This document shows, piece by piece, positions 27,444-36,002 of a stretch of 64,000 nucleotides of DNA. Position numbers and translations under genes: made by a program. The DNA is from Massilia oculi (GTDB lineage Bacteria; Pseudomonadota; Gammaproteobacteria; Burkholderiales; Burkholderiaceae_D): contig NZ_CP029343.1 in assembly GCF_003143515.1 (NCBI RefSeq), positions 2,914,001-2,978,000 on the forward strand, read 5' to 3'. The notes beneath the pieces are model-generated. The model did not search any database. It was not told the DNA's origin and saw only the letters and a program-made list of their open reading frames with translations. The first letter of the stretch is position 1. Each line of letters opens with the position of its first letter.

Positions 27444-29261
27444 TCAGATCGCCTCCGTGCGCAGCATCAGCCATTCGAATGCCGGGCCTTCGACGTGCGG
27501 CGTCAGGCGCGCGCGCACGGTCGCGTGATAATCGTTCAGCCACGCGATTTCGTCGGGACGCAGCAGCGACCTGTCCAGGCAGCGGGTGTCGATCGGGCAC
27601 AGGGTCAGGGTCTCGAAGCCGAGATACTCGCCGAACTCGGACGTCTCGACGTGCTGGTTCAGCACCAGGTTCTCGATGCGGATGCCCCAGCGCCCCGGAC
27701 GATAGATGCCCGGCTCGATCGAGGTGATCATGCCCGGCTCCATCGCGGTATGCGGCTCCGGCGGCACCGCCGGCGAAATCGTCTGCGGACCTTCGTGCAC
27801 GTTGAGGAAGTAGCCGACGCCGTGGCCGGTGCCGTGGCCGTAGTCGATGCCGGCGGCCCAGATCGGCGCGCGCGCGATCGCGTCCAGCATCGGCGCGCGG
27901 GTGCCGCGCGGGAAGCGCGTGGCCGACAGGTTGATCAGGCCTTTCAGCACCAGCGTGTAGTCGCGCATCTGCGCGCTGCTTGCCGTGCCGACCGGGATTA
28001 CGCGCGTGATGTCGGTGGTGCCGCCCAGGTACTGGCCGCCCGAATCGATCAGCAGCAGGCCGTCGCCTTCGATGACGGCGCAGGTGGCGCTCTCGGCGCG
28101 GTAGTGCATGATCGCGCCATTGCTGTTGAAGCCGGCGATGGTCGAGAAGCTGGCGCTCACAAAATGAGGGCGACGCGCTCGGCAAGCGGTGATGCGGGTG
28201 TCGATGTCGGCTTCATTCAGCGGCGCGCGGTTCGGGTCCGCCAGCAGCGGCTCGAGCGCGGCGAAGAATTCGCACAGCGCCGCGCCGTCCTGTTCCATCG
28301 CGGCGCGCACGTTCACGGCCTCGCTCTCCAGCTTGCGCGACTTGGCGAAGGTAGTCGGGTTGATCGCCTCGACCACGTTCACGCCCTGCGCCACGGCGGC
28401 GCGCATGCCGGCGGTGACGCGGCGCGGATCGAGCAGCAGGGTCGCGCCTTCCGGCAGCGATTCGAGCGCGTGCGCGGCATTGGCGTACGGCGCCAGGTGC
28501 ACGTCGTCGGCTTCCAGGCGGGCGCGCACATCCTGAGGCACCTTGCCCTCGAGGACGAACAGGGTCGCGTCGCCGCGGCCGATCAGCGCATGCGCCAGGA
28601 ACACCGGATTGAAGCTGACGTCGGCGCCACGCAGGTTGAACAGGTAGGCGATATCGTCCAGCGTCGAAATGAAATGAAAGCCCGCGCCATGCGCCTCCAT
28701 CGCGGCGCGCGTGGCGTGCAGCTTGTCGGCGCGGGTGGCGGTGGCGTACGGCGGCAAATGTTCGAAGACCGGTTCAAGCGGCAGCGATGGACGCTCGCTC
28801 CAGACTTCGTCGAGCAGGTCGGCGTCTAGACGCAGGGTCACGCCCTTGGCGGCCAGGGCATCTTTCAACAGGCGCGCGCCGGCCAGGCCCAGCACGCGCG
28901 CATCGACGGCGGCGGTCTGGCCCGCCGTCAAATTAGCGGCCAGCCAGTCGACGTGCAACTGGCTCGCGGCGCCCGGGATCTTCATCAAGGCGATCTCGGA
29001 GCCCGCCAGCTCGGTCTCGGCCTGGGTGAAGTAGCGGCCGTCGGTCCAGACGCCGGCGAAATTGGCGGTGGCGATGAAGGTGCCGACCGAACCGGTGAAG
29101 CCGGACAGCCATTCGCGGCCCTTCCAGTGGCCGGGCAGGTATTCCGACAGATGCGGATCGCTCGACGGGACGATACAGGCGTCGATGCCGTGGCGCGCCA
29201 TGGCGGCGCGCAGTTGCGCGAGGCGGCCTGCACGTGCGGCCTGGAATTCGTTATGGGACAT
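27444..29261 (-). CDS. pepP: Xaa-Pro aminopeptidase (M24 family)
   Basis: 605 residues from ATG 29261 (MSHNEFQAARAGRLAQL); a GTG 33 bp upstream is possible. Two N-terminal creatinase-like domains precede the pita-bread catalytic domain. Metal ligands are the two Asp in DSGGQYLGGTTDITR, the His of GHGTGHGVGYFLNVHEG and the C-terminal Glu of ENLVLN and GFETLTLCPID. It removes N-terminal residues preceding proline. The length of about 600 is that of the long, eukaryote-like form (three domains). It heads a six-gene minus-strand operon. The symbol is given by family. Confidence 0.93.
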   Translation of the reverse strand: MSHNEFQAARAGRLAQLRAAMARHGIDACIVPSSDPHLSEYLPGHWKGREWLSGFTGSVGTFIATANFAGVWTDGRYFTQAETELAGSEIALMKIPGAASQLHVDWLAANLTAGQTAAVDARVLGLAGARLLKDALAAKGVTLRLDADLLDEVWSERPSLPLEPVFEHLPPYATATRADKLHATRAAMEAHGAGFHFISTLDDIAYLFNLRGADVSFNPVFLAHALIGRGDATLFVLEGKVPQDVRARLEADDVHLAPYANAAHALESLPEGATLLLDPRRVTAGMRAAVAQGVNVVEAINPTTFAKSRKLESEAVNVRAAMEQDGAALCEFFAALEPLLADPNRAPLNEADIDTRITACRARRPHFVSASFSTIAGFNSNGAIMHYRAESATCAVIEGDGLLLIDSGGQYLGGTTDITRVIPVGTASSAQMRDYTLVLKGLINLSATRFPRGTRAPMLDAIARAPIWAAGIDYGHGTGHGVGYFLNVHEGPQTISPAVPPEPHTAMEPGMITSIEPGIYRPGRWGIRIENLVLNQHVETSEFGEYLGFETLTLCPIDTRCLDRSLLRPDEIAWLNDYHATVRARLTPHVEGPAFEWLMLRTEAI

Positions 29262-29389
29262 GGCTGAATGCGTCGGTTTTGTTTTCCAAGCCACGTATCA
29301 TACGCCGCAATCCTCCCGAATGGCCAACCGGAACGCATGGCTCAGACGGATGACGCATAATGGTCCCGCACTCAACTTAACTGAAGACC

Positions 29390-29974
29390 ATGCACGATTT
29401 CCACCATGAGCGCGCGCGAGCGCTACTGGCGAATGCCACCCAGATCGTCGAGCCCGTCGAAGTGAATGCCGCCGTGCGGCGCGTCGCCGACGAACTCAAT
29501 GCCCGTTTCAACGCCGAGGGCGCGGCCGAATTCCCGCTGGTGCTGGGCGTGATGGGCGGCGCGGTGGTGTTTACCGGCCACCTGCTGCCGCAACTGACCT
29601 TCCCGCTCGACTTCGACTACATCCACGTCAGCCGCTACGGCGACGAAGACCGCGGCGGCGAGATCGTGTGGAAGGTGATCCCGCGCCAGAACGTGGTAGG
29701 CCGCAAGATCGTGGTGGTGGACGACATCCTGGACGAAGGCGAGACCCTGGCCCACGTCAAGCAACGCCTGCTCGACATGGGCGCCGCCGAAGTGATCGTC
29801 GTGGTGTTCGCCGACAAGGACCTGGGCCGCGCCAAGCCGATCCAGGCCGACCTGGTGGGCTTGAGCCTGCCCAACAAGTTCGTGGTCGGCTTCGGCATGG
29901 ACGTGTATGGCTACTGGCGCAACCTGCCGGGCCTGTGGACCATCCGGCCGGAAGACCTGAAGCAGGCGGATTGA
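29390..29974 (+). CDS. hpt: Hypoxanthine-guanine phosphoribosyltransferase
   Basis: 194 residues. It converts hypoxanthine or guanine and PRPP to IMP or GMP in purine salvage. The PRPP-binding motif VVVDDILDEGETLAHV is exact, with the flexible-loop region (HVSRYGDEDRGGEIVWK) and the base-binding C-terminal VGFGMDVYGYWRNLP. It is divergent from pepP and convergent with the nitronate monooxygenase gene, stopping 3 bp before it. Confidence 0.93.
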   Translation: MHDFHHERARALLANATQIVEPVEVNAAVRRVADELNARFNAEGAAEFPLVLGVMGGAVVFTGHLLPQLTFPLDFDYIHVSRYGDEDRGGEIVWKVIPRQNVVGRKIVVVDDILDEGETLAHVKQRLLDMGAAEVIVVVFADKDLGRAKPIQADLVGLSLPNKFVVGFGMDVYGYWRNLPGLWTIRPEDLKQAD

Positions 29975-29977
29975 GCG

Positions 29978-30931
29978 TTACAGCGCCAGCCGCGCCCGCG
30001 CGGCGTCGTACTCGCGCTTGAGCCGCTCGACCATCTCGGCCACCGTCGGCACGTCGTCCATCAGGCCCACGCCCTGGCCAGCGCCCCAGATGTCGCGCCA
30101 GGCCTTGGCCGCGCCCGAGCCGAAGCTCATCTTGCTCTTGTCCGATTCCGGCAGGTTGTCCGGATCCAGCCCGGCCGCCACGATCGATTTCTTCAGGTAG
30201 TTGCCGTGCACGCCGGTGAACAGGTTCGTGTACACGACGTCGGCCGCGCTCGATTCGACGATCGCATCGCGGTAGCCATCGCTGACGTTCGATTCCTTCG
30301 TGGCCAGCCAGCGCGAGCCGATGTAGGCGAAATCGGCGCCCATCGCCTGCGCCGCCAGGATCGCGTCGCCGGTCGCGATCGAACCGGACAGGGCGATCGG
30401 CCCCTTGAAGAACTTGCGCACTTCGCCCACCAGCGCGAACGGCGACAGCGCGCCGGCATGGCCGCCGGCGCCGGCCGCCACCAGGATCAGGCCATCGACG
30501 CCCGCTTCCAGCGCCTTTTCGGCATGGCGAATCGAGACCACGTCGTGCAGCACGATGCCGCCATACGCATGCACCGCGTCCATCATCTCGCGCGGCGGCG
30601 CGCGCAGCGACGAGATGATGATCGGCACCTGGTGCTTCACGCATACCTCGACGTCGTGCGCCAGGCGGTCGTTCGATTGATGGACGATCTGGTTGACCGC
30701 GATCGGCCCCACTTTCGCGCCCGGATTGGCGGCCGCATGCGCGGCAAGCTCGCGCTGCAGGTCGGTCAGCCAGGTATCGAGCAACTCGGCCGGACGGGCG
30801 TTCAGGGCCGGGAAGGAACCGACGATGCCGGCCTTGCACTGGGCAGCCACCAGGGCGGGACCGCTGGCGATGAACATCGGCGAAGCGATCACGGGAAGGG
30901 ACAGGTCTTGCAGCACGGCGGGCATCGTCAT
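29978..30931 (-). CDS. Nitronate monooxygenase (NPD family)
   Basis: 317 residues from ATG 30931, with a second possible start two codons later. It is an FMN-dependent TIM barrel: LPVIASPMFIASGPALVAAQCKAGIVGSFPALN at the N-terminus, VSIRHAEKALEAGVDGLILVAAGAGGHAG and the phosphate-binding ALSGSIATGDAILAAQAMGADFAYIGSRWLATKES. By family it oxidises alkyl nitronates such as propionate-3-nitronate. Single gene, convergent with hpt. Confidence 0.9.
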   Translation of the reverse strand: MTMPAVLQDLSLPVIASPMFIASGPALVAAQCKAGIVGSFPALNARPAELLDTWLTDLQRELAAHAAANPGAKVGPIAVNQIVHQSNDRLAHDVEVCVKHQVPIIISSLRAPPREMMDAVHAYGGIVLHDVVSIRHAEKALEAGVDGLILVAAGAGGHAGALSPFALVGEVRKFFKGPIALSGSIATGDAILAAQAMGADFAYIGSRWLATKESNVSDGYRDAIVESSAADVVYTNLFTGVHGNYLKKSIVAAGLDPDNLPESDKSKMSFGSGAAKAWRDIWGAGQGVGLMDDVPTVAEMVERLKREYDAARARLAL

Positions 30932-31040
30932 GGGCGGACTCTCGGTAGTTGGGTATCGGACCATTATAGCCTCGAAAAAAGAACGATCGTGCTAGATTTC
31001 TCCCTCTAAAGATCGGCTGCCTCTCTCCCGCTGAGCGACC

Positions 31041-31235
31041 TCAGTCGCCGATTAAGCCGGTCTCGCGGCGCCGGATCTCGGCCCAGATCGCGCGCTTCTC
31101 GTCCTCGCTGGCATTGCGCCAGGCGCGGATCTCGTCGATCGTGCGCAGGCAGCCCTGGCACAGGCCGGTTTCCGGGACCATCTTGCAGATATTGATGCAG
31201 GGCGAAGGGACGGGGGTGAGCAGTTCTGGATCCAT
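31041..31235 (-). CDS. DUF1289 small cysteine-rich protein
   Basis: 64 residues from ATG 31235; the longer frame upstream is not family-like. The DUF1289 core SPCINICKMVPETGLCQGCLRTIDEI has four Cys that could bind a metal, followed by WRNASEDEKRAIWAEI. Common in proteobacteria, role unknown. Confidence 0.88.
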   Translation of the reverse strand: MDPELLTPVPSPCINICKMVPETGLCQGCLRTIDEIRAWRNASEDEKRAIWAEIRRRETGLIGD

Positions 31236-31384
31236 TACCTGAAGCCTAAGCGTATATGTCGGAGGCGGCATTATCGCGCGTCCGGCAGTCCAGCGCCGTT
31301 TTTGCTTGTGAGTCACTATACTCGTCAATATGCACTGTCCCTGGAACAGTGCCGCATCGATTAACTTGCTGCATGAGGTGCCCC

Positions 31385-31864
31385 ATGAAAATTCGTTTCA
31401 TCGTCATGACCGCCCTGCTGGGCGTATCCGCCACGGGCTCGAGCCAGGTGCTGTCGCCAGATGGCTACGGCAAGATCCAGTTCGGCCAGCGGCTCGACCA
31501 GGTCGAACGCAAGCTGGGCCAGCGCGCCACCCCGCGGCCGCTCGATCCATCCTGCCCCATCGTCCGCTTCAAACGTTATCCACAGGTGAGCTTCATGGTC
31601 GAGAACGGCGTGATCGTGCGCGCCGACGCCAAAACGGTGGTGCGCAACAGCGCCGGCATCACGGCGCGCATGTCGGCCAGGGACGCTCTGCGCCACCAAC
31701 CCGCGCTGCGCAGCGAACTCCACAAATACGACGAACAGGGCCAGGTCCTGGTCCTGCCCAAAGGCGAGAACAAGGCAATGATCTTCGAAGCCAGCAAGGG
31801 GAAACTAACGACCATGCGCGCCGGCATCAAGCCGGCCGTCGACTATGTGGAAGGGTGTGGGTGA
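31385..31864 (+). CDS. Exported hypothetical protein
   Basis: 159 residues from ATG 31385, with GAGGTG upstream. The N-terminus (MKIRFIVMTALLGVSATGSSQ) is a probable signal peptide. DGYGKIQFGQRLDQVERKLGQ resembles the short amphipathic motif seen in BamE/SmpA-like and inhibitor-like periplasmic proteins, but no family assignment is secure. Two Cys (DPSCPIVRF near residue 57 and VEGCG at the end) could form a disulfide. Confidence 0.7.
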   Translation: MKIRFIVMTALLGVSATGSSQVLSPDGYGKIQFGQRLDQVERKLGQRATPRPLDPSCPIVRFKRYPQVSFMVENGVIVRADAKTVVRNSAGITARMSARDALRHQPALRSELHKYDEQGQVLVLPKGENKAMIFEASKGKLTTMRAGIKPAVDYVEGCG

Positions 31865-31937
31865 ACCGTCGCGTAAAAACTGCAGCGACAGTCGCTCGGC
31901 AACGTTTGACAGGTTAGTGTAAGCTCATGGCGTGAAA

Positions 31938-31952
31938 TTGTGCACTGCACAA
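31938..31952. promoter_or_regulatory. Palindrome TTGTGCACTGCACAA upstream of the PHB-depolymerase-like esterase
   Basis: A perfect 7+1+7 palindrome 10 bp before the esterase start codon. Its TGC-N3-GCA core is like the sites described for polyhydroxyalkanoate regulators (PhaR/PhbF) in betaproteobacteria. The position overlaps where RNA polymerase clearance would occur, so repression is plausible. This rests on motif similarity only. Confidence 0.45.
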
Positions 31953-31962
31953 AAGGAATGTC

Positions 31963-33021
31963 ATGAAACTTAACCGATTGCTGCTGGCCCAGATGCGCGC
32001 CGCCACCCGCTCGCTGTGGCGCGCTGGACCGGCGGCGCCCGGCGCCGCGGTACAGCAGGCCCTCAAGAATGCGGCGGTCTTGCAGCGCGTGGCCCAGCGC
32101 CAGATGCGCGACTTCGCCCCTCCTGCCGCACCTACGCCAGCACCGGCGCCTGCACAGCAGCCGCGCGCGCCCGGGCCCGGTCAATTCATCGACGGTCACC
32201 ACGCCAACGCCGCCGGCCGCCGCGACTACAAGCTGTACGTGCCCGGCAGCATCACCAGCAGCGACGCCGGCAGGCCGGCGCCGCTACTGGTGATGCTACA
32301 CGGCTGCACCCAGGATCCGGACGACTTCGCCACCGGCACCCGAATGAACGTGCTGGCCGAAGAGATCGGCTGCCTGGTGCTGTATCCGGCGCAGAGCAAG
32401 GGCGCCAATCCCTCGCGCTGCTGGAACTGGTTCAATGCGGTCGACCAGCGCCGCGACGAAGGCGAGCCCTCGATCATCGCCGGCATGACGCGCGCGATCA
32501 TGGACACCCACGCGGTCGATCCAGGCCAGGTGTATGTCGCCGGCCTGTCCGCCGGCGGCGCGATGGCGACCATCATGGGCACGCTGTATCCCGACCTGTA
32601 TGCGGCGGTGGGCGTGCATTCCGGCCTGCCTTTTGCCTCGGCCAACGACCTGTCGTCGGCGCTGGCGGCGATGAAGGGCGATTTCCGCCGCAGCACGACG
32701 AGCGGGCAGCCGTTGCCGATCATCGTCTTCCACGGCGACCGCGATACCACGGTGCATCCGGCCAATGGCGAGGAACTGGTCGCGCAAGGCGCGCGCCACC
32801 TGGCCAGCCCCGGCATGGCCGAACCCGGCCACGTGCCGGACGGGCATGCCTACACACGCACCCTCTATCCGGACGACGACGGCACGGTGCGTGCGGAACA
32901 CTGGCTAGTGCATGGCGCCGGCCACGCCTGGTTCGGCGGCAATGCGCGCGGCAGCTATACGGACGGCAAGGGACCGGATGCCAGCCGCGAGATGATGCGT
33001 TTCTTTCGTACGCGGCGCTGA
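31963..33021 (+). CDS. PHB depolymerase family esterase (LpqC-like)
   Basis: 352 residues. After a basic N-terminal region and a Pro/Ala-rich linker (about 50-75), an alpha/beta-hydrolase domain starts at DYKLYVPGS. Oxyanion motif [13 protein letters not shown], nucleophile Ser196 in GLSAGGAM, Asp261 in HGDRDTTV and His in [10 protein letters not shown] (317/321) are in place. Family members degrade short- or medium-chain polyhydroxyalkanoates or feruloyl esters. There is no obvious classical signal peptide; the N-terminus ([19 protein letters not shown]) is unlike a secretion signal, so intracellular action is possible. The palindrome just upstream fits PHB-linked regulation. Confidence 0.85.
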   Translation: MKLNRLLLAQMRAATRSLWRAGPAAPGAAVQQALKNAAVLQRVAQRQMRDFAPPAAPTPAPAPAQQPRAPGPGQFIDGHHANAAGRRDYKLYVPGSITSSDAGRPAPLLVMLHGCTQDPDDFATGTRMNVLAEEIGCLVLYPAQSKGANPSRCWNWFNAVDQRRDEGEPSIIAGMTRAIMDTHAVDPGQVYVAGLSAGGAMATIMGTLYPDLYAAVGVHSGLPFASANDLSSALAAMKGDFRRSTTSGQPLPIIVFHGDRDTTVHPANGEELVAQGARHLASPGMAEPGHVPDGHAYTRTLYPDDDGTVRAEHWLVHGAGHAWFGGNARGSYTDGKGPDASREMMRFFRTRR

Positions 33022-33038
33022 GGCGTCGGCCGGCCTTG

Positions 33039-33194
33039 GAACCTATCCCGGTAGGTGGGGGGAAGTTCATGCCGATGCATGGCGAGCGTGAGCAAGGCGC
33101 GAGGAGGCCGCATGGCGAGCCATGCAACGACGAGCAACGCAGCGCACGCTTGCCAGGCGCGGCAAGAACGACTCTCACCTACCGGGATAGGTTC
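33039..33194. mobile_element. MITE-like inverted-repeat element
   Basis: A perfect 19-bp terminal inverted repeat, GAACCTATCCCGGTAGGTG (33039-33057) and its complement (33176-33194), brackets 118 bp rich in short internal symmetry such as ATGGCGAGCCAT. No ORF of its own and no clear target duplication. The right arm supplies the stop codon of the neighbouring CWC gene. It resembles non-autonomous elements or structured intergenic repeats. Confidence 0.65.
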
Positions 33195-33376
33195 TTAGGC
33201 GCCGTCGGCATGGGCTGCGCGGCGATATGGGCGCGCAGGCAGTCCGGGCACCAGCAGCCGAGCGCCTCTTGCGGCACGGCGACGGCCGGCGGCAGCGCCG
33301 TGCACCAGCACGGTTCTCGTGCGCCATCCGTCATCGCGCATCCAAATTCGGCGCCGCAGCGCGTGCAAATACTCAT
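33179..33376 (-). CDS. Cysteine-rich CWC family protein
   Basis: 65 residues from ATG 33376. The CWC arrangement is visible: [23 protein letters not shown] and [13 protein letters not shown], about eight Cys suited to zinc binding. The last residues (NLSR) and the TAG stop fall inside the terminal repeat of the MITE-like element, so the C-terminus may have been altered by its insertion. Function unknown. It is divergent from argB. Confidence 0.8.
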   Translation of the reverse strand: MSICTRCGAEFGCAMTDGAREPCWCTALPPAVAVPQEALGCWCPDCLRAHIAAQPMPTAPKNLSR

Positions 33377-33497
33377 ACCTGATAAAGTACCGATTGCTGC
33401 CATAAAATACAACAGGACGCCGCCCTTTCCCCGCAAGGTTTACGCTGCCTTTACGACATTGGCTGTAAAATCTCGCGACATTTATTTCGGACCCTCC

Positions 33498-34427
33498 ATG
33501 AACGCTCAAGTGAACAGCCTCAAGACCGACGACCAACCTGACGACTTGACCGCCGTTTCGACGGCGCTGAAGGCACAGATCCTGGCCGAAGCGCTTCCCT
33601 ACATCCGCAACTTCCACGGCAAGACCATCGTCATCAAATACGGCGGCAATGCCATGACCGACGAACGCCTGAAACACGGCTTCGCGCGCGACGTCATCCT
33701 GCTCAAGCTGGTGGGCATGAATCCGGTCGTGGTCCACGGCGGCGGCCCGCAGATCGACAATGCGCTGAAGAAAATCGGCAAGCAGGGCACCTTCGTGCAG
33801 GGCATGCGCATCACCGACGAAGAAACCATGGAAGTGGTGGAGTGGGTGCTGGGCGGCGAAGTTCAGCAAGACATCGTGATGCTGATTAATCACTACGGTG
33901 GCCAGGCAGTCGGCCTGACCGGCAAGGACGGCGGCCTGATCCGCGCACGTCGCATGGCGATGCCCGACAAGGAAAAACCGGGCGAGTTCCTCGACATCGG
34001 TTTCGTCGGCGAGATCGAGGCGATCAACCCGGCCGTCGTGAAAGCGCTGCAGGACGACGCCTTCATCCCGATCATCTCGCCGATCGGTTTCGGCCAGGAC
34101 GGCCAGGCCTACAACATCAATGCCGACGTGGTCGCCGGCAAGATCGCGGAAATCCTGAAAGCCGAAAAGCTGATCATGATGACCAACATCGCCGGCGTGC
34201 AAGATAAAGCGGGCAATCTGGTGACTGACCTGTCGGCGCGCGAAATCGACGAGATGTTCGCGGACGGCACGATTTCGGGCGGCATGCTGCCGAAGATCTC
34301 GTCGGCGCTGGACGCCGCGAAATCGGGCGTGAACACCGTGCACATCATCGATGGCCGCATCGAACACTCATTGTTGCTCGAAGTCTTGACCGAACAGGCT
34401 TTTGGCACTATGATCCGGTCTCACTAA
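33498..34427 (+). CDS. argB: Acetylglutamate kinase
   Basis: 309 residues. It phosphorylates N-acetylglutamate in arginine biosynthesis. Motifs: [31 protein letters not shown], the nucleotide segment [27 protein letters not shown] and the end [24 protein letters not shown] 33498 is chosen; the frame is open far upstream but through the esterase and MITE in the wrong frame. TAAAAT at 33466-33471 is a candidate -10. The order argB, HAD nucleotidase, slmA is common in Burkholderiales. Confidence 0.97.
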   Translation: MNAQVNSLKTDDQPDDLTAVSTALKAQILAEALPYIRNFHGKTIVIKYGGNAMTDERLKHGFARDVILLKLVGMNPVVVHGGGPQIDNALKKIGKQGTFVQGMRITDEETMEVVEWVLGGEVQQDIVMLINHYGGQAVGLTGKDGGLIRARRMAMPDKEKPGEFLDIGFVGEIEAINPAVVKALQDDAFIPIISPIGFGQDGQAYNINADVVAGKIAEILKAEKLIMMTNIAGVQDKAGNLVTDLSAREIDEMFADGTISGGMLPKISSALDAAKSGVNTVHIIDGRIEHSLLLEVLTEQAFGTMIRSH

Positions 34428-34467
34428 ATTTTTTGTGACGGGGAAACCCCCACAAAGAATGTCGTTA

Positions 34468-34486
34468 CGGTGGGCATTGCCCACCG
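34468..34486. repeat. Hairpin between argB and tRNA-Thr
   Basis: CGGTGGGC-ATT-GCCCACCG is a perfect 8-bp stem with a 3-nt loop, 10 bp before the tRNA. There is no T tract after it, so termination of argB would be weak. It could also mark processing of the tRNA leader. It resembles the hairpins at 2885 and 59766. Confidence 0.5.
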
Positions 34487-34495
34487 CATCTACCC

Positions 34496-34570
<75 letters not shown>

Positions 34571-34659
34571 TCTCCCCTCCCCTGTTTTACCCTGCGCCCT
34601 GACGTCGTCATGCGACGCTGGCATAATCGCGTGTTGCATTCTTTGCGAGCCGATTACCC

Positions 34660-35406
34660 GTGTCTACTTCTTCCCTCCAAGCCCCGGTCTGGCTGTTCGA
34701 CCTCGATAACACCCTGCACGACGCCTCGCACGCGATCTTCCCGGCGATCAGCGCCAATATGAACACGTATATCGCGCGCGTGCTGAGCACCGGTGGCGTG
34801 CCGGCCACGCAAGAGATGGTCGATAGCGCGCGCCTGGGCTACTGGAAGCGCTACGGCGCCACCCTGCTCGGCATGATGCGCCACCACCAGGTGTGCGCAA
34901 AGGATTTCCTGCACCAGACCCACGACATCGGCCCGCTCGACGCCCTGCTGCGCGCCGAGCGCGGCCTGGCTCGCCTGTTGCGCCGCCTGCCTGGCCGCAA
35001 GATCTTGCTGACCAATGCGCCGAACAGTTATTCGACCGAGATCGTGCGCCGGCTGAAGCTGCACAACCATTTTTCGCACCACGTGGCGATCGAACACATG
35101 CACGTGCACGGGCAGTTGCGGCCGAAGCCGTCGAAGCTGATGCTGCGCCGGCTGTTGCGCAAACACGGCATCGCGGCCCAGCGCTGCATCCTGGTCGAAG
35201 ACACGCTGGCCAACCTGCGCACGGCGCGCCAGCTCGGGTTGCGCACTGTCTGGGTCACGCAATACCTGCGAATGAGCGATCCGATCGGAAAAGCGCCCCT
35301 CCCGAGGACCCTGAAATGCCCCGGTTACGTCAATGTCAAAGTAAAATCCGTGCGGCAACTTCCGACGCGGCTCTCCGGGCTGCGCCGCTCCAATAACAAC
35401 TCCTAG
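34660..35406 (+). CDS. HAD-family pyrimidine 5'-nucleotidase
   Basis: 248 residues from GTG 34660. The nucleophile motif WLFDLDNTLHD (Asp14, Asp16) starts the protein, followed by an all-helical cap with YWKRYGATLLGMMRHH, motif II LLTNAPNSY and motif IV ILVEDTLANLRTA. This is the SDT1/PHM8-like pyrimidine nucleotidase subfamily. The C-terminal 30 residues are basic and variable. It lies between tRNA-Thr and slmA and is probably cotranscribed with slmA (7-bp gap). Confidence 0.9.
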   Translation: MSTSSLQAPVWLFDLDNTLHDASHAIFPAISANMNTYIARVLSTGGVPATQEMVDSARLGYWKRYGATLLGMMRHHQVCAKDFLHQTHDIGPLDALLRAERGLARLLRRLPGRKILLTNAPNSYSTEIVRRLKLHNHFSHHVAIEHMHVHGQLRPKPSKLMLRRLLRKHGIAAQRCILVEDTLANLRTARQLGLRTVWVTQYLRMSDPIGKAPLPRTLKCPGYVNVKVKSVRQLPTRLSGLRRSNNNS

Positions 35407-35413
35407 GGATCCC

Positions 35414-35992
35414 ATGGCAAGCACGAAGCCAGGCCAGCGCAAGCTGCAAATCCTCCAGGCCCTGGCCTCGATGCTCGAGCAGCCCAAGGGCGAGAAAATC
35501 ACGACCGCCGCGCTCGCGGCGCGCCTGTCGGTGTCCGAGGCGGCGCTGTACCGCCACTTCGCCAGCAAGGCGCAGATGTACGAGGGACTGATCGAGTTCA
35601 TCGAGTCGTCGGTGTTCGGCGTGATCAACCAGATCACCGAAAAAGAAGACAGCGGCCTGACGCAGGCGCACGCGATGCTGCAGATGCTGCTCGGCTTCGC
35701 GGCCAACAACCCGGGCATGACGCGCGTGCTGATCGGCGATGCGCTGGTCAATGAGGACGAGCGCCTGCAGCTGCGAATGAACCAGTTCTACGACAAGGTC
35801 GAACTGGCCTTCAAGGGAGCGCTGCGCCTGGCGGTCACGCAGGGACACGGCCAGGAAGCCGACGTCGCCGCGCGCGCCAGCCTGCTGGTGAACTACGTCA
35901 CCGGCCGCTGGCACCGCTTCGCAAAGACGGGCTTCAAGCTCAATCCGATGGAGGGCACGTCGCTTCAACTGTCCCTGCTGCTGGCGGCGTAG
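35414..35992 (+). CDS. slmA: Nucleoid occlusion factor SlmA (TetR family)
   Basis: 192 residues. The TetR-type helix-turn-helix is at about 29-55 (KITTAALAARLSVSEAALYRHFASKAQMY). The C-terminal domain matches SlmA (GLIEFIESSVFGVINQI, NPGMTRVLIGDALVNEDERLQLRMNQFYDK). In E. coli SlmA binds chromosomal sites and blocks FtsZ assembly over the nucleoid. Its position behind argB and the HAD gene is the usual betaproteobacterial context. Confidence 0.93.
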   Translation: MASTKPGQRKLQILQALASMLEQPKGEKITTAALAARLSVSEAALYRHFASKAQMYEGLIEFIESSVFGVINQITEKEDSGLTQAHAMLQMLLGFAANNPGMTRVLIGDALVNEDERLQLRMNQFYDKVELAFKGALRLAVTQGHGQEADVAARASLLVNYVTGRWHRFAKTGFKLNPMEGTSLQLSLLLAA

Positions 35993-36002
35993 AATCGACA
36001 GG

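Noticed and set aside
32016..33497. Upstream in-frame extension of argB through the esterase and MITE
   Set aside because: Wrong frame for the esterase, no family similarity; argB starts at 33498 as in relatives.
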